Of a stretch of DNA of 64,000 nucleotides, positions 17,910 through 28,574 are shown one piece after another. The notes under the pieces were generated by a model. It made no database searches, was not told where the DNA came from, and worked only from the letters and a program-made list of their open reading frames with translations. The position numbers and the translations under genes are program-made. Source of the stretch: Enterococcus sp. 9E7_DIV0242 (GTDB lineage Bacteria; Bacillota; Bacilli; Lactobacillales; Enterococcaceae); assembly GCF_002140975.2 (NCBI RefSeq), contig NZ_CP147247.1, positions 2,853,001-2,917,000 on the forward strand. Direction: 5' to 3'. The stretch's first letter is position 1. Every line of letters starts with the position of its first letter.

Positions 17910-19613
17910 GTGGAAGGGAAAGTTAGTCTGTATCTAGGCGATTGGCAATTCAACGCAGGCTTGATAGGTCTGGTCAATGTTCTGGGAAGAGAAAATGTTG
18001 AACTGGCGTATGATCATATCGTTTTCGATTTGAACCAGCTGGATAGATTTGAAGAAGCTTATTTTGCTTATTTTATAAAAACATATAAAAAGCTACTGTC
18101 TTGGCATAAGATCGTTTCGTATAAGCAACGACTTGTTCAATTTGAATCAGACGATTTTGAACAGTTTACGGAAACGGATTTGGAAAATCTCAATAAATAT
18201 ATAAAGGATATCCTGAAATACTATTTGAAAAGTGCCAGTTATAAAGCGGCTTATTCATTGATTCCATCTGATACCGATGTTCTTGCATTAGAGAAGGAAA
18301 TAAAGACAGTGGGGAAAATGAAAAAAGGAGAGACCTTTGCCGATAAAAAGCCGGAGATTATCCAAGAGATAAAGGAGCAGTTACCAAAGCTCAAAGAAGC
18401 AATAGATTTTTGTGAAAGTTCTCAAGGGAAAAAATATTTGGCAGCGAAAAATGTCATTTATACAGTGATAAAAAATGGTTGGAATGGTGTTTCTTTTTTG
18501 AATCCACAAACCAAAATTCCTGATATGTACGTAGATTATGCTGCAACCTTTGTTCAGCCGGCGAAAGTATATTTGGAAGAAAATGAGGAGGAGCAAACGA
18601 AGTATAAATATCATTGTGCCAACTGTAACCGCAAAATTAAGGACCTAAAAAACGATGTAAGCTTTTTAAATGCGACGGGTTTCGATGTGTCAAGAAAAGC
18701 AGGGCATGTCTGGGATTCTTTTAACGATACAGCAGTTTGTCCGTTGTGCAAACTTGTCTATTCCTGTGTGTCAGCAGGCTTTACCTATGTATACAATGAT
18801 GGGATGTTTATCAATGCAAGTACAAATTTGGATGATCTTTACAGAATGAACTATACCTTGAAGCATGAGACGTTAAATGCCGGCGGTGAAAATATTTCGG
18901 AGGTGTCGCCTTATCGTGCACTCATTCAAAATTTACAGAAGAAGGATCTGCAGGAGCAAAAGCAACAATTGGAGGATGTCACGTTAGTCAGGTATGAGAA
19001 TGAAACCTATCGCTTCAATATTTTACCAACCAACAGTTTAAGAACGATTGAGCTGGCTAATAAGCAGTTGGAAGTGTTGATCCCAACAGGGTTTAAGGAA
19101 ATCAATACCAATTTCAGGATCTATAAATTAGTCCTGCAATCGCTGTTTAATCAGGAAAATCTATTCTATCTGATTCATAAGCTGCTGTATTTCAAGCTGA
19201 CAAATGTAGGAAATCTCTATTATCAGCCATTTCATGTCAGGAATATCATTGAGATAAACAGTATTTTTCTAGGAGGATTGAATCATATGACAGAGGAAAA
19301 AACGAAAACATTGCCTGGAGACATCTCATGGAGGGTCAATCATTTAGGGGAGAAGTTCAAGGCAGAGTACAGTGCACGATTTAATGAAAATAAATTGATC
19401 ACGATTGCTCATCAAATGCTAGGTGCACTAAAAATCAATAATAGAGATCGATTCATGGATGTTTTATTGAATTGTTATTCGTATATCAACAAGCCTGTGC
19501 CAAAGACATTACTAGATGTATTTTCAAGTGATGAAAATTTTAAAACGATCGGTTATAGCTTTGTGGCAGGAATCATTGGAAAAACGGAAAAAACAACTGA
19601 GGAGGAAAAATAG
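17910..19613 (+). CDS. cas8b: Type I-B Cascade large subunit Cas8b (Cst1, CXXC-CXXC type)
   Basis: This 567-aa large subunit should recognise the PAM and recruit Cas3. Two cysteine pairs (CANC near residue 236 and CPLC near 276) match the CXXC-CXXC zinc-binding pattern of the Cst1 group. The N-terminus YLGDWQFNAGLIGLVNVLG is typical for that group. The start is GTG at 17910 after AAAGGAGGAGATGTC. It abuts cas7 (stop TAG immediately followed by ATG), so the Cascade genes are tightly coupled. Paired with Cst2-type cas7 and Cas5t, it defines the Tneap-like I-B branch. Confidence 0.9.
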   Translation: MEGKVSLYLGDWQFNAGLIGLVNVLGRENVELAYDHIVFDLNQLDRFEEAYFAYFIKTYKKLLSWHKIVSYKQRLVQFESDDFEQFTETDLENLNKYIKDILKYYLKSASYKAAYSLIPSDTDVLALEKEIKTVGKMKKGETFADKKPEIIQEIKEQLPKLKEAIDFCESSQGKKYLAAKNVIYTVIKNGWNGVSFLNPQTKIPDMYVDYAATFVQPAKVYLEENEEEQTKYKYHCANCNRKIKDLKNDVSFLNATGFDVSRKAGHVWDSFNDTAVCPLCKLVYSCVSAGFTYVYNDGMFINASTNLDDLYRMNYTLKHETLNAGGENISEVSPYRALIQNLQKKDLQEQKQQLEDVTLVRYENETYRFNILPTNSLRTIELANKQLEVLIPTGFKEINTNFRIYKLVLQSLFNQENLFYLIHKLLYFKLTNVGNLYYQPFHVRNIIEINSIFLGGLNHMTEEKTKTLPGDISWRVNHLGEKFKAEYSARFNENKLITIAHQMLGALKINNRDRFMDVLLNCYSYINKPVPKTLLDVFSSDENFKTIGYSFVAGIIGKTEKTTEEEK

Positions 19614-21240
<1,627 letters not shown>

Positions 21241-21255
21241 TGAGGTGGAGGAAGC

Positions 21256-23544
21256 ATGCATAAAAATGAGTATCTGGCAAAATCTAACGGGGAAACAATC
21301 ATAGAGCATACACAAAATTTATTAGATAATCTCAGTATTTTACGAAGTTTTTATAAGGATGATCTGTTTGTAGAGGAAGAAATTCTTTGGAATGCCTTGT
21401 TTGACGTTTGTCGTTGTCATGATTTAGGAAAAATGGGACCGAAATTTCAAAAAAAATTACATGGTCCCTACGATCCATCAGAGATTCCTCATGGTGTACT
21501 GAGTACAGCATTCATTGCTACAAAAGAATGGAAAAATGTTTACGGGAAAAACCTGACAATTGCTATGGTGCATGCCATTGCTTATCATCATGAAAGAAAG
21601 CTAGAGCAGTTTGCCCAGACCGATTTGAAAAATGAAATCGAGCTGTTGAAACGTGAAATCGAAAACTTTGATTTTGCTGCATTAAAGCTCTCCCAAAGGA
21701 ATGGGGTAAAGGCGGTAAGCGGCCGTTATTTCGATCTTGATGACGGAAGACTTTTGGAGGAGGATAATCCGGAAGCGTTCCGCTACTTTGTCCTTCTGAA
21801 AGGATTATTGAATCGTCTCGATTACGCTGCCAGTGGTTATTACAAGGTAGAGCTAGCAAATGATTTCTTGAGTGATTCTATGGCTGGTTTGCTAAAGGAC
21901 TGGCAGAAAGGCAACATTGGGAGCAATTGGAACGAGCTGCAACGATATATGTTGAATCATCAGGAAGAGAATGTTGTTGTAATAGCTCAGACTGGTATGG
22001 GGAAAACAGAAGCAGGTCTATTATGGCTGGGGAACAGGAAAGGTTTCTTTACGTTGCCATTAAAATCAGCAATCAATGCCATTTATCAACGTATAATAAC
22101 AAGCATTGTAAAAGAAAATCAGCAAACTAGGGTGGGGATGCTACATTCAGATACCTATGCTCATTATTTAAAAGGCGTGGAAGGTCATAGCTTCGACTGG
22201 GAGGTAGAAGAATATTTTCAGAGAACCAAAGGCCTATCTATGCCTCTAACTATCTGTACACTAGATCAGCTCTTTGATTTTGTTTTCAAATATGCCGGGT
22301 CAGAGATGAAAATCGCAACATTATCCTACTCTAAAGTAATCATTGATGAAATCCAAATGTACTCTTCAGATTTGTTGTCCTATTTGATTTTAGGCTTACG
22401 TACGATCCAGTCATATGGTGGGAAATTTGCGGTTCTGACTGCGACACTGCCCAGCTTCTTATTGGAATTAATGAGAAAACAGGGAATAGAGTTTACACAA
22501 CCGGACCATCCATTCGTAGATGACTCATTCGTTCGACATTCTTTAAGCATCTGTCAGGAACCCATTAATATTAAGCAGATAAAAGAACAGTATAAAGAAA
22601 ATAAGATACTGGTTATATGTAATACCGTCCGCAAAGCAGTGGAGATATTTGACCAACTTTCAGAACATTTTGGTCAGGATGTCCATCTGCTCCACAGTCG
22701 CTTCATTAAAAAGGATCGAGCTAAGAAAGAAACAGCAATTTTTCAGATGGGTCAAAGGACTAGTAGTGAATCTGGAATTTGGGTCACTACGCAGATTGTG
22801 GAAGCTTCTTTGGATATTGATTTCGATTTACTATTTACAGAGCTGTCGGATTTGAATGGTTTGTTTCAACGTATGGGTCGTTGTTACAGAAAAAGAGCCC
22901 TTTCTATGAGTGCATATCCGAATTGCTACGTTTATACAGGAGGTGATGGAGTATGCAGTGGAGTAGGACCAATAATTGATCCATTTATTTTTGAACTTTC
23001 TAAGCAGGCACTTTGTCAGTTGGGCAATGGTGTTCTCACAGAATCAGAAAAGGCGGAACTGATTGGTGAAAATTATACCTCTAAGAAACTGAAGGATAGT
23101 GCTTATTATGAAAACATCGTGCAGAATATAGCATATATGGATGCATTGTATGACTTTGAATTTGAGAAAAAAGAAGTTCAACAGATATTTAGAAATATTC
23201 AAAATATTACCAGTATTCCCAAATGTGTTTATGAGGAAAATCATTTAATTATAGAAGAAAATAAAGGAATTTTAGCTAAAAAAATAAATAGTAAGATGAC
23301 AGACAGTGAGAAAAAAGAGTTGAAAAGAGCAAAGACGAACGCTCGAACAGTCTTGGCTTCTTATTCGGTAGATCTACCTTTACGTGAGTTGAACGAGAAA
23401 CAGTTGGAAAGACAGATGTTGAACAAATACGAAACTTTAAATATACTCTCATGTGATTACGATGAACGACGGGGTGTTCAACTAAAAAAATACAAAGAAA
23501 AAGATGAATTAACAGAGGTAGAAATAGAAGACAACTTTTTCTAA
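21256..23544 (+). CDS. cas3: CRISPR nuclease-helicase Cas3 (HD-helicase fusion)
   Basis: Cas3 is recruited to the target R-loop and degrades DNA. The 762-aa protein has an N-terminal HD nuclease domain (CRCHDLGKMGPKF near residue 53 and AIAYHHERK near 110). A superfamily 2 helicase follows: Walker A AQTGMGKTEA near 247, the DEIQ box near 361, LTATLPS near 394 and QRMGRCYRKR near 540. All the motifs expected for activity are visible. The start at 21256 follows GAGGTGGAGGAAGC. It is 17 bases upstream of cas4. Confidence 0.95.
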   Translation: MHKNEYLAKSNGETIIEHTQNLLDNLSILRSFYKDDLFVEEEILWNALFDVCRCHDLGKMGPKFQKKLHGPYDPSEIPHGVLSTAFIATKEWKNVYGKNLTIAMVHAIAYHHERKLEQFAQTDLKNEIELLKREIENFDFAALKLSQRNGVKAVSGRYFDLDDGRLLEEDNPEAFRYFVLLKGLLNRLDYAASGYYKVELANDFLSDSMAGLLKDWQKGNIGSNWNELQRYMLNHQEENVVVIAQTGMGKTEAGLLWLGNRKGFFTLPLKSAINAIYQRIITSIVKENQQTRVGMLHSDTYAHYLKGVEGHSFDWEVEEYFQRTKGLSMPLTICTLDQLFDFVFKYAGSEMKIATLSYSKVIIDEIQMYSSDLLSYLILGLRTIQSYGGKFAVLTATLPSFLLELMRKQGIEFTQPDHPFVDDSFVRHSLSICQEPINIKQIKEQYKENKILVICNTVRKAVEIFDQLSEHFGQDVHLLHSRFIKKDRAKKETAIFQMGQRTSSESGIWVTTQIVEASLDIDFDLLFTELSDLNGLFQRMGRCYRKRALSMSAYPNCYVYTGGDGVCSGVGPIIDPFIFELSKQALCQLGNGVLTESEKAELIGENYTSKKLKDSAYYENIVQNIAYMDALYDFEFEKKEVQQIFRNIQNITSIPKCVYEENHLIIEENKGILAKKINSKMTDSEKKELKRAKTNARTVLASYSVDLPLRELNEKQLERQMLNKYETLNILSCDYDERRGVQLKKYKEKDELTEVEIEDNFF

Positions 23545-23561
23545 ACCAAAGGAGTGTTCTC

Positions 23562-24050
23562 ATGAGAATTACCGGAACAATGTTTTCTTATTACTATATT
23601 TGCCGAAGAAAACTATGGCTGTTTGCCAATCATATTCAATTTGAATCTGGAAATGAAAATGTGCAATTGGGGAAAGTCTTAGATCAAACGAGTTACTCCA
23701 GAGAAGAGAAGCATATTTTGATTGATGAAACGATTCAAGTGGATTTCATTCAGAATTGGCAAATTCTTCATGAAGTTAAGAAAAGTACTGCAATGGAAGA
23801 AGCTGCAATGTGGCAGGTAAAGTATTATCTCTATTACTTAGAGCAGAAAGGCATAGAAGTTGAAAAAGGAATTCTTGATTATCCTAAGTTAAAAATCAGA
23901 AAAGAGGTCATTTTGTCTGAGAAAGACAGAGAGAGGATTCCAAAGATTTTAACAGATATTCAACGAATTGCAGATTCTTCTATTCCAGAACCGTTAGTCA
24001 AAAATAAGATTTGTAAAAAATGCGCGTACTATGAATATTGTTTTATTTAA
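23562..24050 (+). CDS. cas4: CRISPR adaptation exonuclease Cas4
   Basis: Cas4 trims prespacers and helps select those next to a PAM. It is 162 aa and has the I-B Cas4 layout: an N-terminal cysteine in YYYICRRKLWLF near residue 13, and a C-terminal cluster CKKCAYYEYC near 150 that together would hold an iron-sulphur cluster. The RecB-like nuclease core lies between (DFIQNWQILHEVKKS near 65). GGAGTG precedes the ATG. Confidence 0.92.
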   Translation: MRITGTMFSYYYICRRKLWLFANHIQFESGNENVQLGKVLDQTSYSREEKHILIDETIQVDFIQNWQILHEVKKSTAMEEAAMWQVKYYLYYLEQKGIEVEKGILDYPKLKIRKEVILSEKDRERIPKILTDIQRIADSSIPEPLVKNKICKKCAYYEYCFI

Positions 24051-24067
24051 AAAGAAAGGAGTACTAA

Positions 24068-25060
24068 ATGCCGGAAAGCTATTTTCTTTTCTCCAGTGGA
24101 GAACTAAGACGTAAAGATAATGTTGTTCGATTAACGGCTGAAGATGGTCGTTTTAAGGATTTAAAAATAGAAACTACCAGAGATATCTATTTGTTTGGAG
24201 AAGTAAACACGAATACGAAGTGCCTGAATTATTTATCTGAAAAGAAAATCCCTGTTCATCTGTTTAACTATTATGGGTATTATACAGGTACTTTCTATCC
24301 AAGAGAGCAGCATGTATCAGGAAATTTGTTGATTCAACAGGTCACATATTACTCAGAAAAGCAAAAGCGTTTGCTGATTGCCCAAAAAATCATTGAGGCC
24401 GCCTGTCATAATATTTTGAGGAATTTGCGTTATTATCAGCAACGTGGTAAGGATTTAGAAAGTTCTATTTCTGAGATAAGACATCTGGAGCGACAAATCT
24501 GCAAGACGGAAGCAATAGACGAATTAATGGGGATCGAGGGGAATATCCGGAAGATTTATTATTCTAGTTGGCCAATCATTATCAATCAAAAAATAGAGTT
24601 TAAAAAAAGAGTAAAGAGACCACCAGATAACATGATTAACGCACTGATTTCTTATGCGAATACCTTTATGTATACGGTGTGTTTAAGTGAATTGTATGTG
24701 ACTCAGTTGAATCCAACAATCAGCTATCTTCACAGTGCTAGTGAGAGACGCTTTTCTTTGTCTTTAGATATTGCAGAAGTATTCAAGCCATTACTTGTAG
24801 ATCGTTTGATATTTTCTTTGCTGAACAAAAACATGATTACAGAAAAAGATTTCGATAAAGAATCCAATTTTTGTTATATGAAACCAGCTGGGCAACAAAA
24901 ATTCTTAAAAGCTTTTCATGATCGGTTAGAAGAAACAATCAAGCATAGATCTTTAGGTAGAAATGTAAGCTATCGTCGTTTGATTCGTTTAGAAGGCTAT
25001 AAAGTTATCAAGCATTTGATGAATGAAAAAGAGTATGAAGGGTTTAAAATCTGGTGGTAG
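24068..25060 (+). CDS. cas1: CRISPR integrase Cas1
   Basis: Cas1 inserts new spacers at the leader end of the array together with Cas2. The 330-aa protein has the expected metal-binding residues in context: Glu in MGIEGNIRKIYY near residue 155, His in YLHSASERRFSLSLDI near 222 and Asp/Glu a little after. Helical C-terminal half ends at FKIWW. The ribosome site AAAGGAGTACTA precedes the ATG at 24068. It is 3 bases upstream of cas2. Confidence 0.96.
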   Translation: MPESYFLFSSGELRRKDNVVRLTAEDGRFKDLKIETTRDIYLFGEVNTNTKCLNYLSEKKIPVHLFNYYGYYTGTFYPREQHVSGNLLIQQVTYYSEKQKRLLIAQKIIEAACHNILRNLRYYQQRGKDLESSISEIRHLERQICKTEAIDELMGIEGNIRKIYYSSWPIIINQKIEFKKRVKRPPDNMINALISYANTFMYTVCLSELYVTQLNPTISYLHSASERRFSLSLDIAEVFKPLLVDRLIFSLLNKNMITEKDFDKESNFCYMKPAGQQKFLKAFHDRLEETIKHRSLGRNVSYRRLIRLEGYKVIKHLMNEKEYEGFKIWW

Positions 25061-25063
25061 CCC

Positions 25064-25342
25064 ATGTATATTATCTTGATTTATGACATTCCTTTAGAGA
25101 ATAAGGGAGCACGAGTATCTCGTAATGTTTTCAAAATCTGTAAAAAGTATCTCTCACATGTACAAAAGTCTGTGTTTGAGGGGGAGCTTAGTTTGGGTTT
25201 ATTGAAACAACTAGAAGCTGAGTTAGCTGAATGGATCAGAACAGATACTGATTCTATCATCGTTTTTAAGAGCCGTAATAAACGTTGGTTGGAAAAAGAG
25301 TTTTGGGGAGCAGAAGATGATTTGACTTCCAATTTCTTCTAA
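25064..25342 (+). CDS. cas2: CRISPR adaptation protein Cas2
   Basis: Cas2 is the small ferredoxin-fold dimer that scaffolds Cas1 during spacer integration. At 92 aa it begins MYIILIYDIPLENKGARVSR, with the conserved Asp of YDI at residue 8, and shows HVQKSVFEGELS near 32. It begins right after the cas1 stop and is the last cas gene; the array leader follows. Confidence 0.95.
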   Translation: MYIILIYDIPLENKGARVSRNVFKICKKYLSHVQKSVFEGELSLGLLKQLEAELAEWIRTDTDSIIVFKSRNKRWLEKEFWGAEDDLTSNFF

Positions 25343-25347
25343 AAAAT

Positions 25348-25397
25348 CTATCTGTCGACCTGTGGTAATGTAAAAAGACTGGGAGATCGACAGATAG
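25348..25397. other. Inverted repeat at the cas2/leader junction
   Basis: CTATCTGTCGA (25348-25358) and TCGACAGATAG (25387-25397) are perfect 11-bp arms. The loop contains GTGGTAATGTAAAA, which resembles the 3' end of the CRISPR repeat (GTGTAATGTAAAT). A further GTCGACAGA lies at about 25473. No T run follows, so a leader motif is as likely as a terminator. Confidence 0.55.
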
Positions 25398-25414
25398 AAA
25401 AAATCCCGTGGTTA

Positions 25415-25444
25415 TTGACTTTCTATAGTTTTGTCCCGTAAAAT
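25415..25444 (+). promoter_or_regulatory. Leader promoter for the CRISPR array
   Basis: TTGACT (25415-25420), an 18-base spacer and TAAAAT (25439-25444) form a good sigma-A promoter 82 bases before the first repeat and pointing into the array. Confidence 0.65.
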
Positions 25445-25526
25445 GATTCGTATGAGAAGTGAAAAGTATGGGGTCGACAGAATACCCTCTACAAACCCTT
25501 ATGTAGCAAGGGCTAAAATAGGGTGG

Positions 25527-26212
25527 GTCTTAATCTAAACAACGTGTAATGTAAATTCCTCATTGTACCCTGACATTTCAAGTGAGATAGCGTCTTAATC
25601 TAAACAACGTGTAATGTAAATGAGTGTAAGTATTGTAACAAAGTAGATATTGAGAATGTCTTAATCTAAACAACGTGTAATGTAAATGTTCCTTAGACAT
25701 GTTCATTACACTCGCCTGTTCTCGTCTTAATCTAAACAACGTGTAATGTAAATTATAGCAGCAACCATCAAGGAATTGCTGACTTTATGTCTTAATCTAA
25801 ACAACGTGTAATGTAAATGATTTTCAAGGGACTCTGTGGGATGGTCGATCAATCGTCTTAATCTAAACAACGTGTAATGTAAATGTAGACCGTCGTTCAG
25901 TTCTTGTTGCCGGCGAGACGTCTTAATCTAAACAACGTGTAATGTAAATCTTGCCATCCCTCCTTAGAAATCGCCAAGCTCGATTGTCTTAATCTAAACA
26001 ACGTGTAATGTAAATTTATTTGAAACCTGATAATTAAATAAGGTTTTTCCGGTCTTAATCTAAACAACGTGTAATGTAAATTCTTACATCAAAAGCCAAG
26101 AACGTATTTTCAAAGTGTTTTAATCTAAACAACATGTAATATGCATGAAAGCATCGGTTTTCCGGTGTTTTTTTGTTTTCTCGTCTTAATCTAAGCAATG
26201 CGTAATGTAAAC
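25527..26212 (+). CRISPR. Type I-B CRISPR array, 11 repeats and 10 spacers
   Basis: The 30-base repeats begin GTCTTAATCTAAACAACG and end TGTAATGTAAAT. Starts are 25527, 25592, 25658, 25724, 25789, 25855, 25920, 25986, 26052, 26117 and 26183. Spacers are 35 or 36 bases and all different. The first nine repeats are identical; the tenth has four changes and the eleventh four, so the trailer end is at the right and new spacers enter next to cas2. A decayed twelfth repeat follows at 26250. The last clear spacer holds a terminator. No spacer was seen to match the rest of the window. Confidence 0.98.
26151..26175 (+). terminator. Terminator inside the last clear spacer
   Basis: GCATCGG-TTTT-CCGGTG forms a compact stem followed by seven T. 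It lies between repeats 10 and 11 and would end the precursor guide RNA there. Confidence 0.65.
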
Positions 26213-26249
26213 ATTCACGATTAAGAAGCCACCTCTCCATTAATAATGA

Positions 26250-26279
26250 TTTCTCCGCTAAACAGTAGACTATGTAAAT
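26250..26279 (+). repeat. Decayed twelfth CRISPR repeat
   Basis: CTAAACA and ATGTAAAT are both kept at exactly the spacing they have in the repeat (7 bases between), while the rest has drifted. The 37-base gap after repeat 11 fits the array period. Confidence 0.6.
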
Positions 26280-26731
26280 TAAGAAATAGCAAGCTCTCCA
26301 GTTGTCAATGGTTCTTTATTTAGATGATTACTTGAAAAATCAATATCATCTAAAAATTAAGAAAACATTAAGAAAAAACTATGTCTGTTTATTATATTTC
26401 ATTTGTGTTACAATTATTTCGAAAGAGTGACTTAGTTGTTTCGTTAATATAAAGGGATTAGATGAAAGAGTAAGATTGTTGGGTGGAGTATTTTGGTCAG
26501 TTTTTATGTAGTAACAATATGAGGCTATTTTATAGGATGGAATTGGCTAATATGGACACATTGGCTCTGAGCTTGAAGTGAGTTATGTTGAGTAAGAATT
26601 TCGATAGTATCTTTAGAAAAATAGGTTAGTTTATAGGAATAATGAAATTAAAAGAAGCCATCATGTTTTTTATTTCTGTTTTGTTACAAAAATTTCTTTT
26701 AAGTAATATAGTTCAGAGAGGAGAGTTCAAA
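26280..26731. other. AT-rich stretch between the array and the surface protein gene
   Basis: No convincing gene is seen. It must hold the promoter of the surface protein gene; GTGTTACAATT near 26405 is a possible -10 region but no good -35 was identified. GAGAGGAGAG at 26717 is the ribosome site of the next gene. Confidence 0.4.
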
Positions 26732-27919
26732 ATGAAAAAAAAGTGGATTTTGGGTATTGGGTTATTGCTAAGTATGAGTATGGTTGCTCCGTGTCAAGTG
26801 ATGGCGGAATCAACAGTGAACAGCAGCGAGCAGTCTGAGGTCGTGAATAATGAGGGAACTGGTGGGCAGACAGATGAGCTAAAAGCAGTAGAAGAAACAG
26901 AGGGTGGCGCTGGAACTCAGAATGTTCAAGGAAATGAGATGAAAGAAACTGATGAAGCTGACACAACGAAAAAAACGGAAAACGATGCAGCGAATGAATT
27001 GAAGATCTGGGATGTCATCTATGATGAAGAGAAGGATCAGATTACTGGAAAAACAGAGCCGAATGCACATGTGATGGTTGTCCATGTAGATACTGGCAAT
27101 TCAAATGGTGGGGTATTTGTTGCAGACGCTGACGGTAACTTCACGTGTATTAACTCGATGGCTGGAGTGAATCGCTTTGAAGCATATCTAAATGGGAGAA
27201 CAAGCGCTCCATATGATATTGAAGTAGTGAAGAAGAAAGTGAACGTATCGTTGAATATTGTGAATGTTACCTACGATATTAAGACAAAGACAATTCATGG
27301 TTTAACGGCTCCAAATGCAACAGTTTATACCTATCTTCCAAGTACTGGTGGTCAAGGGATGGTCAAAGTAGACGAATATGGTCAGTTCAGTGTGACCGAT
27401 CAGTTTAAACCAGGTACAGAGGTCGTTCTGACAGCTCAGGACAGCGCAGGAAGTAAAGGGGAACCATTCAGCTTTATGATTCCTTCTGAAGATGTTATGA
27501 ACGCGTTGAAAATAAGAGATGTGTATTATGATCACGCAGCAAAGAAACTAACTGGAAAGACGGCTCCAAATGCAACAGTTTATGCGTCGATTGTTGATGG
27601 GGGTCAAGGGATGTTTCAGGCAGATGCAAATGGAAATTTTGAAATAAAAGAAGAGTTCAAACCAGGAACGGTGATTCGTATAGGTGCCTATTTAGATGGT
27701 GTATACAGTGAGAATGTTGAGTACACGATTCCGGAAGCACCGACAAGTGAGACGACCACGACATCTGTGGAAAAGGCAGCAACAAAGCCGGATGGTAAAA
27801 AAGGATTTCCTAAGACAGGTACAACTGTGAATCTGGCCCTTTCGATTGTTGGTGGGCTAGCCGTGCTAGTTGCGGGAGTGCTAATTATTACACGAAGACT
27901 TGCTGGAAGAAAAGGCTAG
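26732..27919 (+). CDS. Sortase-anchored surface protein with three Ig-like repeats
   Basis: This 395-aa exported protein has a signal peptide (MKKKWILGIGLLLSMSMVAP..., cleavage near AMAES-like MAES), an acidic Glu/Thr-rich linker to about residue 90, and three repeats of about 85 residues beginning LKIWDVIYD, LNIVNVTYD and LKIRDVYYD, each with a PNATV-type strand. They look like bacterial Ig-fold adhesin modules. The C-terminus has the sorting signal FPKTG, a hydrophobic segment and RRLAGRKG. The start at 26732 has GGAGAG upstream; the open frame begins 30 codons earlier without support. The ligand is unknown. It has no obvious link to the CRISPR system. Confidence 0.85.
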   Translation: MKKKWILGIGLLLSMSMVAPCQVMAESTVNSSEQSEVVNNEGTGGQTDELKAVEETEGGAGTQNVQGNEMKETDEADTTKKTENDAANELKIWDVIYDEEKDQITGKTEPNAHVMVVHVDTGNSNGGVFVADADGNFTCINSMAGVNRFEAYLNGRTSAPYDIEVVKKKVNVSLNIVNVTYDIKTKTIHGLTAPNATVYTYLPSTGGQGMVKVDEYGQFSVTDQFKPGTEVVLTAQDSAGSKGEPFSFMIPSEDVMNALKIRDVYYDHAAKKLTGKTAPNATVYASIVDGGQGMFQADANGNFEIKEEFKPGTVIRIGAYLDGVYSENVEYTIPEAPTSETTTTSVEKAATKPDGKKGFPKTGTTVNLALSIVGGLAVLVAGVLIITRRLAGRKG

Positions 27920-28526
27920 AAGTATCTTATCGAGGAAGAGTTGCGATAATGCTGCTTCATTACTATAGATGAAATACAATCAATGAGTAAAAGCAATTAG
28001 AAATGTTGCTGTTTGAATGGATGCAGTCAATGAGTATGTTGGTGATTCGAAAAGAGCATTCATTGACGTCACTGCAGACATTGGTAGAGAAGTAATTACT
28101 TGCTTGATTGGCAATGAGGAACAGGGGGCGTAGCTCTTAGTGGCAGGTTCTTCAAAAAATTGGTAAAAAAGAGGGAACAGAGAATGTGGATTGAATGATT
28201 TATCTATCTGAGTTGCCTTCAAAAGGAGAGGGGCAATTCAGTAGGTAAAATGGCTTCTGGTCTTTTCTGAAATCTTTAGCGATCCATGAAGCAAGTGAAC
28301 TTTTTAGGAGTAGAAGGCCGCTTGTGGATCCGATTGGATGGAAATAGGTAAAGAAGCAGTGATGACGGTATTGAATGTGGCGAGTGAGGCTTGCTGCAGC
28401 TATGATTTAGATTGAAGTTGGTTGAAATACAAGAGTATTTTCTTAAAATGAGTAGAATGAAAAATAAGGTTAAGATAAAGTACGGATAATCCACACGATT
28501 CTCTGAAACCTCTTTTTTAATAAATA
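27920..28526. other. 600-base stretch with no recognised gene
   Basis: A weak stem (TTATCG/CGATAA near 27936) follows the surface protein gene. The rest has only short frames without ribosome sites on either strand and no recognisable repeat. It may be a decayed gene remnant, but no reading frame was recognised. Confidence 0.4.
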
Positions 28527-28569
28527 AAACACAGGAAAGAAATCTACGATCAGATTCTTACCTGTGTTT
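28527..28569 (-). terminator. Terminator after the trehalose PTS gene
   Basis: AAACACAGG (28527-28535) and CCTGTGTTT (28561-28569) form the base of a longer imperfect stem (AAGAA/TTCTT inside). On the minus strand a T-rich tail follows, ending the PTS transcript. Confidence 0.7.
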
Positions 28570-28574
28570 CTTTG

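Noticed and set aside
25527..26279. Possible self-targeting spacers against this window.
   Set aside because: No spacer was seen to match elsewhere in the window by eye; a whole-genome search was not possible.
27980..28494. Minus-strand frames of 72-80 codons in the gap after the surface protein.
   Set aside because: No ribosome sites and low-complexity translation; no support for a gene.
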